DNA of 64,000 nt from Haloferax elongans ATCC BAA-1513 (GTDB lineage: Archaea > Halobacteriota > Halobacteria > Halobacteriales > Haloferacaceae): assembly GCF_000336755.1 (NCBI RefSeq), contig NZ_AOLK01000015.1, forward strand, positions 343,509-407,508. The letters are read 5' to 3'. The stretch's first letter is position 1. Each line of letters opens with the position of its first letter. Below the pieces are notes generated by a model, which did not search any database, was not told where the DNA came from, and saw only the letters and a program-made list of their open reading frames with translations. Positions 1 to 8,693 of the stretch are shown here, piece by piece. The position numbers and the translations under genes were made by a program.

Positions 1-187
1 CTTCGTACCCGCACTCGCGGAGTTCGTCCCGAAAGTGCCGCATCGCAGCGAACACGAGGGCGAGCTTTTGAGGGTGATACGGCAGGCGCTCGCCGAACGC
101 GTGGGCCTCTATCATGAGCACGTGGTCGTCGTGCTGAAGCGGGACCGACTCGTGGGAGAGTTGGTCGCCGAGAATCCAGACGGTCAT
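1..187 (-). CDS. Cryptochrome/photolyase-related protein, N-terminal part only
   Basis: Only the first 62 codons are in the window; the rest lies beyond base 1. The protein opens MTVWILGDQLS and continues with a segment rich in acidic residues and histidine (HDDHVLMIEAH). This is the typical N-terminal Rossmann strand and loop of the deoxyribodipyrimidine photolyase-related (FeS-BCP/CryPro type) proteins, which bind FAD and repair UV photoproducts or sense light. The ATG at 187-185 overlaps the TGA of the upstream creatininase-family gene as ATGA, so the two are probably translationally coupled. The FAD and iron-sulfur regions cannot be seen here, so photolyase and cryptochrome roles cannot be separated. 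Confidence 0.72.
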   Translation of the reverse strand, partial: MTVWILGDQLSHESVPLQHDDHVLMIEAHAFGERLPYHPQKLALVFAAMRHFRDELRECGYE

Positions 188-984
188 CGGTGGCGACGCG
201 ACCCCGGCTGTGGGTCGACGTGCGCCGGAGCCATCAGGTCGTCGAACGGTTGGTCGTCGAGCCACTCGACGAGTTGTACCAGTTGGTCGGTCGCCGCCTC
301 GAATAGCTTGGCTCCAGCCTCGGGCGTCGCGGCCGTCTGGTCGCCGAAGACCCCGTTGTCGGAGTTTTCGATGGCGTCGTAGAAGGTTCGGGCACCGTGC
401 TCGCGGTAGTCGCGTCCGGCAAACGTCCGTCGCCCGCCGTCACGAGCGTCTTCGAGGCGGTCTTCTCGGACGAGGTCGCGGGCGATGTGCATAATCATCG
501 CCGTCTCTTTCGGGCCGCCGTGTGGGCCGAGGTGGTCGAATAGCTCTCGTACGAGGTCCGGTATCGACTCGTCCCACATCCACTCGATGGCGTACATGGT
601 GCCGTCGTCGCGGAGTCGCCGACCGACCTCGCGGAGGTGCTGGATGTTGCCCCCGTGGGCGTTGACGTACACGACGCGGTCGATACCGTGGTACGCGAGG
701 TTCCGCGTCATCGACTCCACGTAGTCGCGGAACTGCGGCGCGTCGACCCACATCGTCCCGTGGAACTGCCGGTGGTGCGGGCTGACGCCGACGTTCACGG
801 TGGGCGTACAGAGAAACCCAGTTCGGTCGGCGGCCTCGCGCGCCAACGCCTCGGCGATGAGGTGGTCAGTCGCAAGCGGCAGGTGTGGGCCGTGCTGTTC
901 TGTCGACCCGAGCGGGACGAGCGCCAGCGACGATTCCGCGACGTACTCCCCGAGTTCCGGCCACGTCTGGTCGGCGACGTACAT
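184..984 (-). CDS. Creatininase-family amidohydrolase, ArfB-like
   Basis: A 266-residue protein of the creatininase superfamily. The metal-binding motif STEQHGPHLPLATD (E29, H31, D40) and the downstream VNAHGGN (H110) are intact, as is a later acidic site in GGPKETAM. The family includes creatininase, mycofactocin MftE and archaeal ArfB, the deformylase acting on 2-amino-5-formylamino-6-ribosylaminopyrimidinone phosphate in riboflavin and F420 synthesis. A GTP cyclohydrolase III gene (arfA), which makes that substrate, lies about 50 kb away in this window, so ArfB is a reasonable but unproven assignment. I use the ATG at 984; an in-frame GTG at 993 would add three residues. It is coupled by ATGA to the photolyase-related gene. 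Confidence 0.78.
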   Translation of the reverse strand: MYVADQTWPELGEYVAESSLALVPLGSTEQHGPHLPLATDHLIAEALAREAADRTGFLCTPTVNVGVSPHHRQFHGTMWVDAPQFRDYVESMTRNLAYHGIDRVVYVNAHGGNIQHLREVGRRLRDDGTMYAIEWMWDESIPDLVRELFDHLGPHGGPKETAMIMHIARDLVREDRLEDARDGGRRTFAGRDYREHGARTFYDAIENSDNGVFGDQTAATPEAGAKLFEAATDQLVQLVEWLDDQPFDDLMAPAHVDPQPGSRRHR

Positions 985-1037
985 GAGAGTCACAACGGAA
1001 CGACAGGTAAAGAAAGTAAAGTGGCCAGCAGGTGGCT

Positions 1038-2645
1038 CTATTCGCGTTCCTGCTCGCGGAGTTCGACGCGACGAATCTTCCCGGAGGAGGTCTTCGGGAG
1101 TTCCGCCACGAATTTGATTTCGCGCGGATACTTGTACGGCGCAGTCTGTTCTTTCATGAATTCCTGTAGTTCGGTCACGAGTTCGCCGGAGCCGTCGAAC
1201 CCGTCTGTCAGAACGACGTACGCCTTGACGATGTTGCCGCGTTCTTCGTGTGGACTTCCGACCGCCGCGGCCTCGGCGACTGCCTCGTGCGACACGAGCG
1301 CGTCTTCGACCTCGAAGGGACCGATGCGGTAGCCCGACGAGATGATGATGTCGTCGGCGCGGCCTTCGAAGAAGAAGTAGCCGTCTTCGTCGCGGGAGGC
1401 GAGGTCACCGGTGCGGTAGTAGTCGCCAGCGAACGTCTGTTCGTCGAGATGGGGCTTCTCGTAGTAGCCGTCGAAGATGCCGGGACAGTCGACTGGAACG
1501 GCAATCTCACCGATTTCGTCGACGCCGACTTCCTCGCCGTCCTCGTCGATGATGGTCGTTCCGAGGCCGGGCGTCGGCTTCCCCATGCTCCCGGGTTTCA
1601 CGTCGATACCGGGGTAGTTCGTCAGGAGCGCGACCGTCTCGGTCTGGCCGTAGCCGTCGCGCGGAGTGATACCGAATGCGTCGCGGAACGCCTCGATGGG
1701 TTCGCGATTGAGTGGTTCGCCAGCCGAGAGCACTTCTTTCAGGTCGAGGTCGTAGGAGGCGAGGTCGCGCTGGGCGAACATCCGATACTGCGTCGGCACG
1801 GCGCAGAGGCGCGTGACACCCTCGTCTTCCATGAGTTCGAGGAAGGTGTCGGGTTCGAAGTCACCGCGATAGACGAACTGCGTCGCGCCGGTGGTGAGGC
1901 CCACACCGACCGGACTCCAGAACCACTTCGCCCAGCCGGTTCCGGTCGTTGCCCAGAGGAGTTCGTCCGAGAGGTCGTCGTCTGCGGTGACGCCCCACCA
2001 GTAGGGTGCGTTGACGAGTTCGAAACAGCGCATCCAGCGGTGACGGTGACGAACCGGCTTTGGCTTCCCCGTCGTCCCCGAGGTGTAGTTGATAGACATC
2101 GGGTCTTCGGCGTTCAGTTCCGGGCCGTCGTGTTCGGTCGATTCGTCCGCGACGAGGCTGTCGAAGTCTGTCCAGCCCTCGGGCGCGCCGCCGAGCGAGA
2201 TGAAGTTCTCCAGTGGCGTCTCGTCGCGCACCTCGTCGACCATCTCGACCAGTTCTTCGTGGACGACTGCTGTCGTCGCCTTGCAGTCAGTGGCGCGGAA
2301 CTCGATGTCTTTCGGCTTGAGCATCGACGAACTCGGCACGAGTAGTGCGCCGCGCTTCAGTGCGCCGAGTTGAATCGCGAACACGTCGGGGTCGCGCGGA
2401 AGCAGGTGAATGACGCGGTCGCCCTTATCGACGCCGAGCGATTCGAGGGCGTTGGCGAATCGATTCATGTCGCGGCGAAGGTCCTCGTACGTCCGTTCTG
2501 TCCGCCCTCCCTCGTCGTCACGGAACTTCAGTGCGACACGGTCACCGAAAGAGTCGGCGTGCGATTCGATGACCGCAGGGATGTTGTACCCCTCCGGGAT
2601 GTCCCACTCGAACGACTCCAACTCGTCTTCATAATTGATTGCCAT
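1038..2645 (-). CDS. AMP-forming acyl-CoA synthetase
   Basis: A 535-residue adenylate-forming enzyme that would activate a carboxylic acid to its acyl-CoA with ATP. The diagnostic motifs appear in order: phosphate-binding NYTSGTTGKPKPV, the AMP-contacting DGYGQTE, the YYRTGD hinge-side motif, and the C-terminal catalytic lysine in PKTSSGKIRR. Overall layout and the GWAKWFWSPVGVG stretch resemble the medium-chain and benzoate-CoA ligase-like group (COG0365-type). The substrate cannot be told from sequence. It stands between the creatininase gene and the bactofilin-like gene on the same strand, with 53-66 nt gaps, so it may be transcribed alone. Length is normal and no motif is missing. Confidence 0.88.
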   Translation of the reverse strand: MAINYEDELESFEWDIPEGYNIPAVIESHADSFGDRVALKFRDDEGGRTERTYEDLRRDMNRFANALESLGVDKGDRVIHLLPRDPDVFAIQLGALKRGALLVPSSSMLKPKDIEFRATDCKATTAVVHEELVEMVDEVRDETPLENFISLGGAPEGWTDFDSLVADESTEHDGPELNAEDPMSINYTSGTTGKPKPVRHRHRWMRCFELVNAPYWWGVTADDDLSDELLWATTGTGWAKWFWSPVGVGLTTGATQFVYRGDFEPDTFLELMEDEGVTRLCAVPTQYRMFAQRDLASYDLDLKEVLSAGEPLNREPIEAFRDAFGITPRDGYGQTETVALLTNYPGIDVKPGSMGKPTPGLGTTIIDEDGEEVGVDEIGEIAVPVDCPGIFDGYYEKPHLDEQTFAGDYYRTGDLASRDEDGYFFFEGRADDIIISSGYRIGPFEVEDALVSHEAVAEAAAVGSPHEERGNIVKAYVVLTDGFDGSGELVTELQEFMKEQTAPYKYPREIKFVAELPKTSSGKIRRVELREQERE

Positions 2646-2711
2646 GTCTCACCAGACAGAGACATCCATAATAATTGTTCGTCCAGTATTTGGCAGGTAA
2701 TCGCGCCGCAG

Positions 2712-3833
2712 TCAGGCCATTGGAGTGCCTTCCTGCGGACCTTCGTCCGTGGCGCTCACGCCGTCGTCACCCTCGTCACCGGATTCACCGCGGATTGCGA
2801 GTGCGAACGCACCCAATCCGACCAGCACGACCACGAACTCGACGATGCCACCGAGCGGGACGAAGTCGAGCACGGCGAGGACGAACAGGCCGAGCGCGAG
2901 CGCCGCCCAGCGATTCGCGTAGTCGGCGAGCGACAGGAGCCACGTCCCGAGGACGAGCGCCCCGTAGATGCTTGCTACCCAGAGGGCGAGGAGGAAACCC
3001 ACGCCCCCGGCGAACGAGAGCGGAATCCCGATAATCGTCAGCAGTAACAACAGCAGAACGATTGGTACTGCGACGACGAGGAGCAGTCCCGTCCCGCCAC
3101 TGCGGACGGCCTTCTTGGTTCCAAGGCCGGTCACGCGCTGGGCGAACTGCGGGGCAACGAGGACGACGATAGCCCCGAGGACGAGATTAGCGAGGAGCCA
3201 GTAGCCAGCGAACACCCACTGCGGGATGACTGGGGCCTCGAACCCACCATCTTGGAACGGAGCGCCGAAGATAGTCGGACCCGAGAATCCGATGTCGTTG
3301 ACGCGAGTCGCTCCACCGACGATAGCCGCGTCGGAGTCGATTGTCGCTGTCGCGGCATCGTATTCGAGCGCGCCGCCGATGTCAGCGTTCGGACCGACGA
3401 GGAGTTCTTCGGCACCTACACGCACGTCACCAGCGATGGTGCCGTCGATTCGAACGTCGCCACCTGCGGCTTCCATCTCGCCACCGACGACGGCGGTATC
3501 ACGAACCAGAATCGCACCCGCGGCGATGCTCACGTCGTCGCCGACCGCCCCTTCGAGGGTGACGCTTCCGGCGACGCCCTCGAGCGTGCCGCCAATCTCA
3601 CCCGTTTCGGTCACGACGACGCTCCCCGCCGTGACCGAGACGTCTCCAGTTACTGTGCCCGCGATGACGACCGACCCGCCGACCGCTTCGAGGTCACCTG
3701 TGTAGGTCTCCCCTTCGTCGATGACCACGGCACCGCCGGCGGACGGTCCCTGTTGTGCAGTCGCGACTCCCGCGACGGACCCCAGTACGAGGACCGCGAG
3801 GAAGACGGCGACTAGTTGTCGTGTATTGAACAT
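2712..3833 (-). CDS. Exported bactofilin-like membrane protein
   Basis: A 373-residue protein starting MFNTRQLVA, with a secretory signal ending at VATAQQ. It is followed by about 150 residues of a regular pattern of valine, glycine and alternating acidic residues (GSVVIAGTVTGDVSV and similar turns), the short right-handed beta-helix of the polymer-forming cytoskeletal bactofilin family (DUF583). The C-terminal third has about four hydrophobic segments and ends in an acidic tail. This fits the haloarchaeal bactofilin-plus-membrane-anchor architecture with the beta-helix outside the cell. An upstream in-frame start at 3884 would place 17 non-signal-like residues before the signal, so I prefer 3833. 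Its role is unknown, perhaps envelope scaffolding. Confidence 0.8.
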   Translation of the reverse strand: MFNTRQLVAVFLAVLVLGSVAGVATAQQGPSAGGAVVIDEGETYTGDLEAVGGSVVIAGTVTGDVSVTAGSVVVTETGEIGGTLEGVAGSVTLEGAVGDDVSIAAGAILVRDTAVVGGEMEAAGGDVRIDGTIAGDVRVGAEELLVGPNADIGGALEYDAATATIDSDAAIVGGATRVNDIGFSGPTIFGAPFQDGGFEAPVIPQWVFAGYWLLANLVLGAIVVLVAPQFAQRVTGLGTKKAVRSGGTGLLLVVAVPIVLLLLLLTIIGIPLSFAGGVGFLLALWVASIYGALVLGTWLLSLADYANRWAALALGLFVLAVLDFVPLGGIVEFVVVLVGLGAFALAIRGESGDEGDDGVSATDEGPQEGTPMA

Positions 3834-4001
3834 CGGAATCACCGAGGCTACGCCTCGGTTCGATGATACGACTCCGAAGAGCATAAACCGAGGCTTCGGG
3901 ACTCAGATACCGAGAATTACACAGTATCGGTGACTGTCAGGTACTCGTCCCCAGATGCCGGTTCGTCCACCTTTTTGCCCGCTCCCACCGACATCGAGCG
4001 C

Positions 4002-4976
4002 ATGGAGTACACGACGCTCGGAAACACCGGTATGGAAGTCTCGCGTATCTGTCTCGGCTGTATGAGCTTCGGCACGCCCGACTGGCGCGAGTGGGTCCTC
4101 GACGAGGAGGCGGGTCTCGAACTCGTCGAGCGCGCTATCGACCTCGGAATCAACTTCTTCGACACCGCCAACATGTACTCCGACGGCGAGTCCGAACGCA
4201 TCCTCGGGAAGGCGCTGGAGGGCCGCCGCGACGAGATGGTCGTCGCCTCGAAAGTGTACTTCCAGATGGACGACGACGACCCGAACTCCGGTGGCCTCTC
4301 GCGGAAAGCCATCGAGCAGGAACTCGACAACTCGCTCGACCGCCTCGGGATGGACACACTCGACCTCCTGCAAATCCACCGCTGGGATTACGACACACCC
4401 ATCGAGACGACCATGCGCGCCCTCGACGACGCGATTCGACGCGAGAAGACACGGTACATCGGCGCGTCGTCGATGTGGGCACACCAGTTCGCAGAAGCGC
4501 AGTACACCGCCGACTCGCTCGGATTGGACCGCTTTGCGACCATGCAGAACCACTACAACCTGCTGTACCGCGAGGAAGAACGCGAGATGCTACCCCTCTG
4601 TGAAAAACAGGGTGTGGGCGTCATGCCGTGGTCGCCGCTGGCTCGTGGGTATCTCACGCGCCCACACGATGAATTCGACGCGACGACCCGCGGCGAGACC
4701 GACGAACTCGCCAAGGGACACCCCTACTTCGAAGGAAACGGCCGCGAAGTGAACGAGCGTGTGCAGGAACTCGCCGACGAGAAAGGCGTGAAGATGGCGC
4801 AAATCGCTCTCTCGTGGGTGCTGCACAAGGACTGGGTCGATGCGCCAATCGTCGGCACGACGAGTATCGAACACCTCGAAGACGCCGTCGAAGCACTCGA
4901 CATCAAACTCTCCGACTCCGATGTCGAGTACCTCGAAGAGCCGTACCAGCCGGTTCGCGTCTCCGGCCACGATTAG
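4002..4976 (+). CDS. Aldo/keto reductase
   Basis: A 324-residue NADPH-dependent oxidoreductase of the aldo/keto reductase family, similar in layout to the YajO/Kv-beta group. The catalytic tetrad is visible as D54 and Y59 in NFFDTANMYSDG, K84 in VVASKVYF and H126 in LLQIHRWD. The nucleotide-binding C-terminal stretch with DAPIVGTTSIEHLEDA is also present. I start at the ATG at 4002 (MEYTTLGNTGM), where family homology begins; earlier in-frame codons back to 3930 encode no recognisable sequence. It is flanked by a divergent bactofilin-like gene and a co-directional small membrane protein. The substrate is probably a small aldehyde or ketone. Confidence 0.9.
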   Translation: MEYTTLGNTGMEVSRICLGCMSFGTPDWREWVLDEEAGLELVERAIDLGINFFDTANMYSDGESERILGKALEGRRDEMVVASKVYFQMDDDDPNSGGLSRKAIEQELDNSLDRLGMDTLDLLQIHRWDYDTPIETTMRALDDAIRREKTRYIGASSMWAHQFAEAQYTADSLGLDRFATMQNHYNLLYREEEREMLPLCEKQGVGVMPWSPLARGYLTRPHDEFDATTRGETDELAKGHPYFEGNGREVNERVQELADEKGVKMAQIALSWVLHKDWVDAPIVGTTSIEHLEDAVEALDIKLSDSDVEYLEEPYQPVRVSGHD

Positions 4977-5104
4977 GCCGGTCCCGTCACCTAGTTCGGC
5001 CCCGGGGTCAGAGTTCGGCCTCGGCGTCCGCGTTTGGCTCCGATTCAGCCCCGACTCGTCTCGAAGAGGGTAAAACACTTTGCGCCGTGCCGAGAGGGAA
5101 AGTC

Positions 5105-5599
5105 GTGCACAGCCGACTCGTCCGTGAGGTACGTTCCGACGTGGGGACTGCTCTGTTCGCCACTGAGGTACTCCTCTCGGCAGTCGTCCTCGTGAGCGTC
5201 GGACTGACGCTCGTGTCGCCGCTCGTCCCCACGATTCCGCTTTCCGACATCGGATTCTCGGCAGCGGCGGCCACCATCCTCATTCTCACCGGAACCTCGC
5301 TGTTCGCGGCATCCCGCCGAATCGTCCGGTTTCTCACCGGTCGCGGCGGCGTCGAGATGGAGTCGTTCTGGCGGATGCTCGAACTGATGCTCGCATTCTT
5401 CGTCGCCGGTATCGTCGCGTTCACCTTTCGACTCGGCGAGTTCTCGGTGACAGTTCCTCACCGCACCGGCAACGAGGTTTTCGTCGGGCTCTTCTTCGCG
5501 TACGTCCTCGCGGGCGTCGGCCTCGCGGTCATCGTCTTTCTGCGGGCGACGTGGCGCGTCGTCGAAGCCGAGATTCAGTCGGCACTCGACAGCGCCTGA
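5105..5599 (+). CDS. Small integral membrane protein, unknown function
   Basis: About 164 residues with four clear hydrophobic segments (near residues 16-40, 45-65, 90-110 and 130-155) separated by short Arg-rich loops. The start is probably the GTG at 5105 (reading VHSRLVREV); no ATG gives a better N terminus, and codons upstream read through the 3' end of the reductase in a non-coding style. Its 3' end overlaps the 3' end of the convergent MFS gene by 25 nt. I recognise no family. The topology, with two TM hairpins, recalls small uncharacterised haloarchaeal membrane proteins. Confidence 0.62.
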   Translation: MHSRLVREVRSDVGTALFATEVLLSAVVLVSVGLTLVSPLVPTIPLSDIGFSAAAATILILTGTSLFAASRRIVRFLTGRGGVEMESFWRMLELMLAFFVAGIVAFTFRLGEFSVTVPHRTGNEVFVGLFFAYVLAGVGLAVIVFLRATWRVVEAEIQSALDSA

Positions 5600-6774
5600 G
5601 CCGACTGTTCGGGGTCGAGTCGGCGGACCGCACGGAACGCGACGAGCGCGATTGCGACCTCCGCGAGTCCGACGACGAGGAACGACTCAAAGTAGCCGAC
5701 CACTTCTGCGACGCTCCCGCCAATGATGAACCCGGCGAGGAATCCCAGACTGCCGAAGACGTTGAACCCGCCGAGTGCGGCCCCGCGCTCGCCCGGTTCG
5801 GCGAGGTCGGTGACGAGCGCCATCGTCGCGGGGGCGACCATCGCCCCGAAGACACCGACGACCAGCATCGCGGCAGCGGCGGGGATGAGTGTCGGTGCAA
5901 CGCCGACGCCGACGATAGAGAGGCCGAACAGCACCGACCCGCCGACAACCGGGATGAACCGTCCGATTCGGTCCGAGAGCGCGCCCATCGGGTACTGGAG
6001 GAGGGCAAACGGGACGAAAAAGAGCGCGAGAATCCCGCCTGCGAGAGCGGCGTCGACGCCGAACTCCTGACGGAAGTAGAAGACGCCGACGAGCGAGAAG
6101 AACCCGGCTGTCATCCGGTCGATAAAGCCGAAGGCGAAGGGAATTCCGAAGACGGGCTTCGCCGCGAGACGGCGCAGAATCGTTCCGAACTTGACCCGTG
6201 TGGTGTCGGGAGCGCGGTCGGTGACGGTCGTCACGAGAATCGCGACCGCGACGAGGACGGCCGCGGCGGCGTACAGTGGGGCAAGCGGGTCGAACGTCGA
6301 AAGCCGACCGCCCACGACTGAGCCGAGTGCAGCGCCGAGGCCGATGGCGATACCGGCCGCACCCATGTTCCGACCGTTACCGCCAGTGAGGTCTGCGAGC
6401 ATCGTGATTGCCAGCGAGAACGCGCCGATGGTCATCGCCCCGCCGACGAGGCGGACGCCGAGTGCGACGACGAATGGTGCACCGAGACTCGGCAGCGTGG
6501 CGAGCGTGAGATAGCTCGCTGCACCACCGAGTGCGCCAGCGACGATGAGCGGCGTGCGTTTGCCGAGGGTGTCGGACAGGGCACCCCAGACGCTCGCGAA
6601 CGCGACGAACGCGGCGAACTCGGCGACCAGAAAGAGCATCCCGCCGGTGAGGTCTCCCTTCCCGCCGAGCGCCGTGACGAGGTCGGCGACGCCCGGATAG
6701 AGGAACACCTGCGAGACGAGCACGCCCCAGACGGCGAGTGCGAGCGCCAGTCGGTCACGACGCGTCACTTCCAT
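5575..6774 (-). CDS. Major facilitator superfamily transporter
   Basis: A 399-residue, 12-helix carrier. The first half has the MFS signature loop between TM2 and TM3 (GALSDTLGKRTP) and the second half repeats it (GALSDRIGRFIP), as expected for the duplicated six-helix bundle. The chain is within the usual MFS length. The substrate is not predictable; the overall look (many Gly/Ala-rich helices, no large loops) is that of drug-efflux type (DHA1-like) MFS proteins. It is transcribed alone, convergent with the preceding membrane protein and followed by the P19-like lipoprotein gene after a 57-nt gap on its downstream-coordinate side. Confidence 0.88.
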   Translation of the reverse strand: MEVTRRDRLALALAVWGVLVSQVFLYPGVADLVTALGGKGDLTGGMLFLVAEFAAFVAFASVWGALSDTLGKRTPLIVAGALGGAASYLTLATLPSLGAPFVVALGVRLVGGAMTIGAFSLAITMLADLTGGNGRNMGAAGIAIGLGAALGSVVGGRLSTFDPLAPLYAAAAVLVAVAILVTTVTDRAPDTTRVKFGTILRRLAAKPVFGIPFAFGFIDRMTAGFFSLVGVFYFRQEFGVDAALAGGILALFFVPFALLQYPMGALSDRIGRFIPVVGGSVLFGLSIVGVGVAPTLIPAAAAMLVVGVFGAMVAPATMALVTDLAEPGERGAALGGFNVFGSLGFLAGFIIGGSVAEVVGYFESFLVVGLAEVAIALVAFRAVRRLDPEQSAQALSSAD

Positions 6775-6831
6775 ACCGGGAGGGTCGTTCTCGGCGAAAA
6801 TAGACCTGTCTACGTGGGACGAGTGGATGCG

Positions 6832-7887
6832 CTACGACAAGGTGGTCGTGTCGAACTCCAAGAAGGCCGTTTCGTACCCCTCGTGGCGGGCGACCTGCGG
6901 TGGAACGTCAACCGAGAGTTCGATGTCGTCTTCGGGCGAGAGTTCGGGGACGGTCGCTCCGTAGTGGAACCCGAGTTCGGGGTCGAGTCCGGGGTCGAGG
7001 CGGCCGTCGAATCGGACGTGCCCGCCGCCGGAGACAGTCGCAGAGAGGCCTGTTCGCGGAACGACTAGCTTGTTGTACGGTGTCTGTGCCGAGACAGCGA
7101 GGTAGGTGTCGTCGCCGAATCGCGAGTCCGAGATGGCCGTCCCGACCAGTCGGAGGTCACTTGCGACCCCGCTTCCGAGGGCGTCACCGGGAAGTGACGC
7201 GGGTGCGCGCCCGAGGGGTGTCATCTCCATCTGCATCGGCTTGGCTGCACCGCGGTCACCTTTCTTGTCGTCGAGCCGAGTGAACGGGATGTCGTTTCTG
7301 TCTCGGGCGCTGAACTCGAAGTCGAGACGCGCAGCAGCGGCGGATTGGAACTTCCCGTCCAACTCGCCGAACAGGTTCAGTGTCGCCGCCCCGACGCTCA
7401 CGCGAATCTCGTAGGTTCCGTCGCCGTCGAGCCCGAAGTTCGCGCCGTAGTGAAAGCCCATCTGTTGGGAGAGCATCGAGTAGATGACCTCCTCGCCCAC
7501 GAGCGAGCCGTCCTGAAAGAGTTCGACCGACAGCCCGGTGTCGGGGACGACGACACCCGTCTCGGGGTCCCAGACCGTCGCCATGAGATGGACGTCGTCG
7601 CTTCGGGCGGGACGGGTCAGGTTGGTTCCGAAGTCGCCGTCTTCGTCGTCCATCACCCAGAAGCGATGCGGATAGCCGTAGAAGACCCCCACGCGGTAGT
7701 CGCCCGCGTCGGCGGTGCCGACCATCTTCATCCCCTCGACGTGGGTCGGAATGTACGGTTCGTCGGGTCGGTTCGACAGCACCGGCGGTTCGTTCGACGT
7801 GTAGATGCGGCCGAGTTCTGCCAGACAGCCGGAGAGACCGAACGTTGCGGCAGTTCCCGTCGCCGCGAGGAACCGACGCCGTCGCAT
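6832..7887 (-). CDS. Tat lipoprotein with two P19-like iron-transport domains
   Basis: A 351-residue exported lipoprotein starting MRRRRFLAATG, with a twin-arginine signal and lipobox SGCL. The mature part carries two related halves. The first has DVHLMATVW, then VVVPDTGLSVE and FHYGAN near residue 146. The second has DTYLAVSAQ, VVPRTGLSAT and FHYGAT near residue 308. The HYGAN signature with the following GDGTYEI strand matches P19/Tp34 periplasmic iron-transport proteins (PF10634), beta-sandwich proteins that bind copper and iron. Met residues before the first HYGAN (SMLSQQM) could be ligands; the second half lacks them. The start overlaps the Sco1 stop (TGATG, or GTGA if GTG at 7890 is used), so the two are coupled. 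Metal specificity is inferred. Confidence 0.72.
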   Translation of the reverse strand: MRRRRFLAATGTAATFGLSGCLAELGRIYTSNEPPVLSNRPDEPYIPTHVEGMKMVGTADAGDYRVGVFYGYPHRFWVMDDEDGDFGTNLTRPARSDDVHLMATVWDPETGVVVPDTGLSVELFQDGSLVGEEVIYSMLSQQMGFHYGANFGLDGDGTYEIRVSVGAATLNLFGELDGKFQSAAAARLDFEFSARDRNDIPFTRLDDKKGDRGAAKPMQMEMTPLGRAPASLPGDALGSGVASDLRLVGTAISDSRFGDDTYLAVSAQTPYNKLVVPRTGLSATVSGGGHVRFDGRLDPGLDPELGFHYGATVPELSPEDDIELSVDVPPQVARHEGYETAFLEFDTTTLS

Positions 7888-8555
7888 CACGCCTCCCGAA
7901 GTGCAGTCAGGTCGTCGATGAGGGTCTGTTCGTCCGGTTCGTTCCCGCGGTAGGTGCGCTCGACGTAGCCGTCACCGTTGACGAGCATGACGAGGCCGAG
8001 GTGCGTGAACATGTAGTTCCCGTCTTCCATCGGTTCGTTCTGGTCGAAGAAGACGCCGAACTGCTCTTCGACGACCGACTTCGTCTCCGCTTCGTCTTCG
8101 GCGCGGAGGAAGTGCCAGTTACCCGCGTCCATGTCGACGTTCATGTCGTCTGCCTCCTTGCGGAAGGCGGCCGCGTCGTCGCGTGCGGGGTCGAAGGTAA
8201 TCGGATAGAAGCCGACTTTGTCGGCATAGCCTTCGGAGACGGAGTGAATCTGCACCTCGCGAAGGGCGCTGATGAGGACCGGACAGACGGTCATGCAGTT
8301 GGTGAAAAAGAACGTGTGGAAGTGCGGCACGTCGATGTCGCGGACGGCGACGTCGGTCCCACTGAGCGGGTCTCGGAGCGTGACGTCAGGAACCTGCTGT
8401 CCCCACGCGGGGTACGGGAGTTGCTCGCTGGTCACGTCGTTTTCGCGGTCGGGTTTCGAAAGCGAGACGTTCGGGTTCCCGCCACCGCCCAGACAGCCAG
8501 CGAGCCCGAGAGCCGCACCAGTACCCACGGTGCGGAGGTAGGTTCGTCGATTCAT
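7887..8555 (-). CDS. Sco1/SenC family copper-binding lipoprotein
   Basis: A 222-residue thioredoxin-fold protein. It begins MNRRTYLRTVG with a Tat-type signal and lipobox AGCL, so it is anchored outside the membrane. The copper motif C87-x3-C91 (TNCMTVCP) and the distal H185 (YMFTHLG) are all present, as in Sco proteins that deliver copper to the CuA site of cytochrome oxidase or keep its cysteines reduced. Upstream in-frame codons to 8612 are not signal-like, so the ATG at 8555 is chosen. It is coupled to the P19-like gene and divergent from the DyP-like gene, sharing a 138-bp promoter region. No oxidase genes are nearby, so the partner may be the P19-like protein or an oxidase elsewhere. 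Confidence 0.87.
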   Translation of the reverse strand: MNRRTYLRTVGTGAALGLAGCLGGGGNPNVSLSKPDRENDVTSEQLPYPAWGQQVPDVTLRDPLSGTDVAVRDIDVPHFHTFFFTNCMTVCPVLISALREVQIHSVSEGYADKVGFYPITFDPARDDAAAFRKEADDMNVDMDAGNWHFLRAEDEAETKSVVEEQFGVFFDQNEPMEDGNYMFTHLGLVMLVNGDGYVERTYRGNEPDEQTLIDDLTALREA

Positions 8556-8693
8556 TACCGACTCTATCGGTCCGAGAGCTAAATGCCGTTTGGTGTGCGT
8601 TTCGAACGCCAAGCCGCCGGTTTGGATTCGAGAGGCGAACCAATTTCAGGCGCACACCAGAACCCACTTGCGTTCGAGGACCAAATCCAGGGT

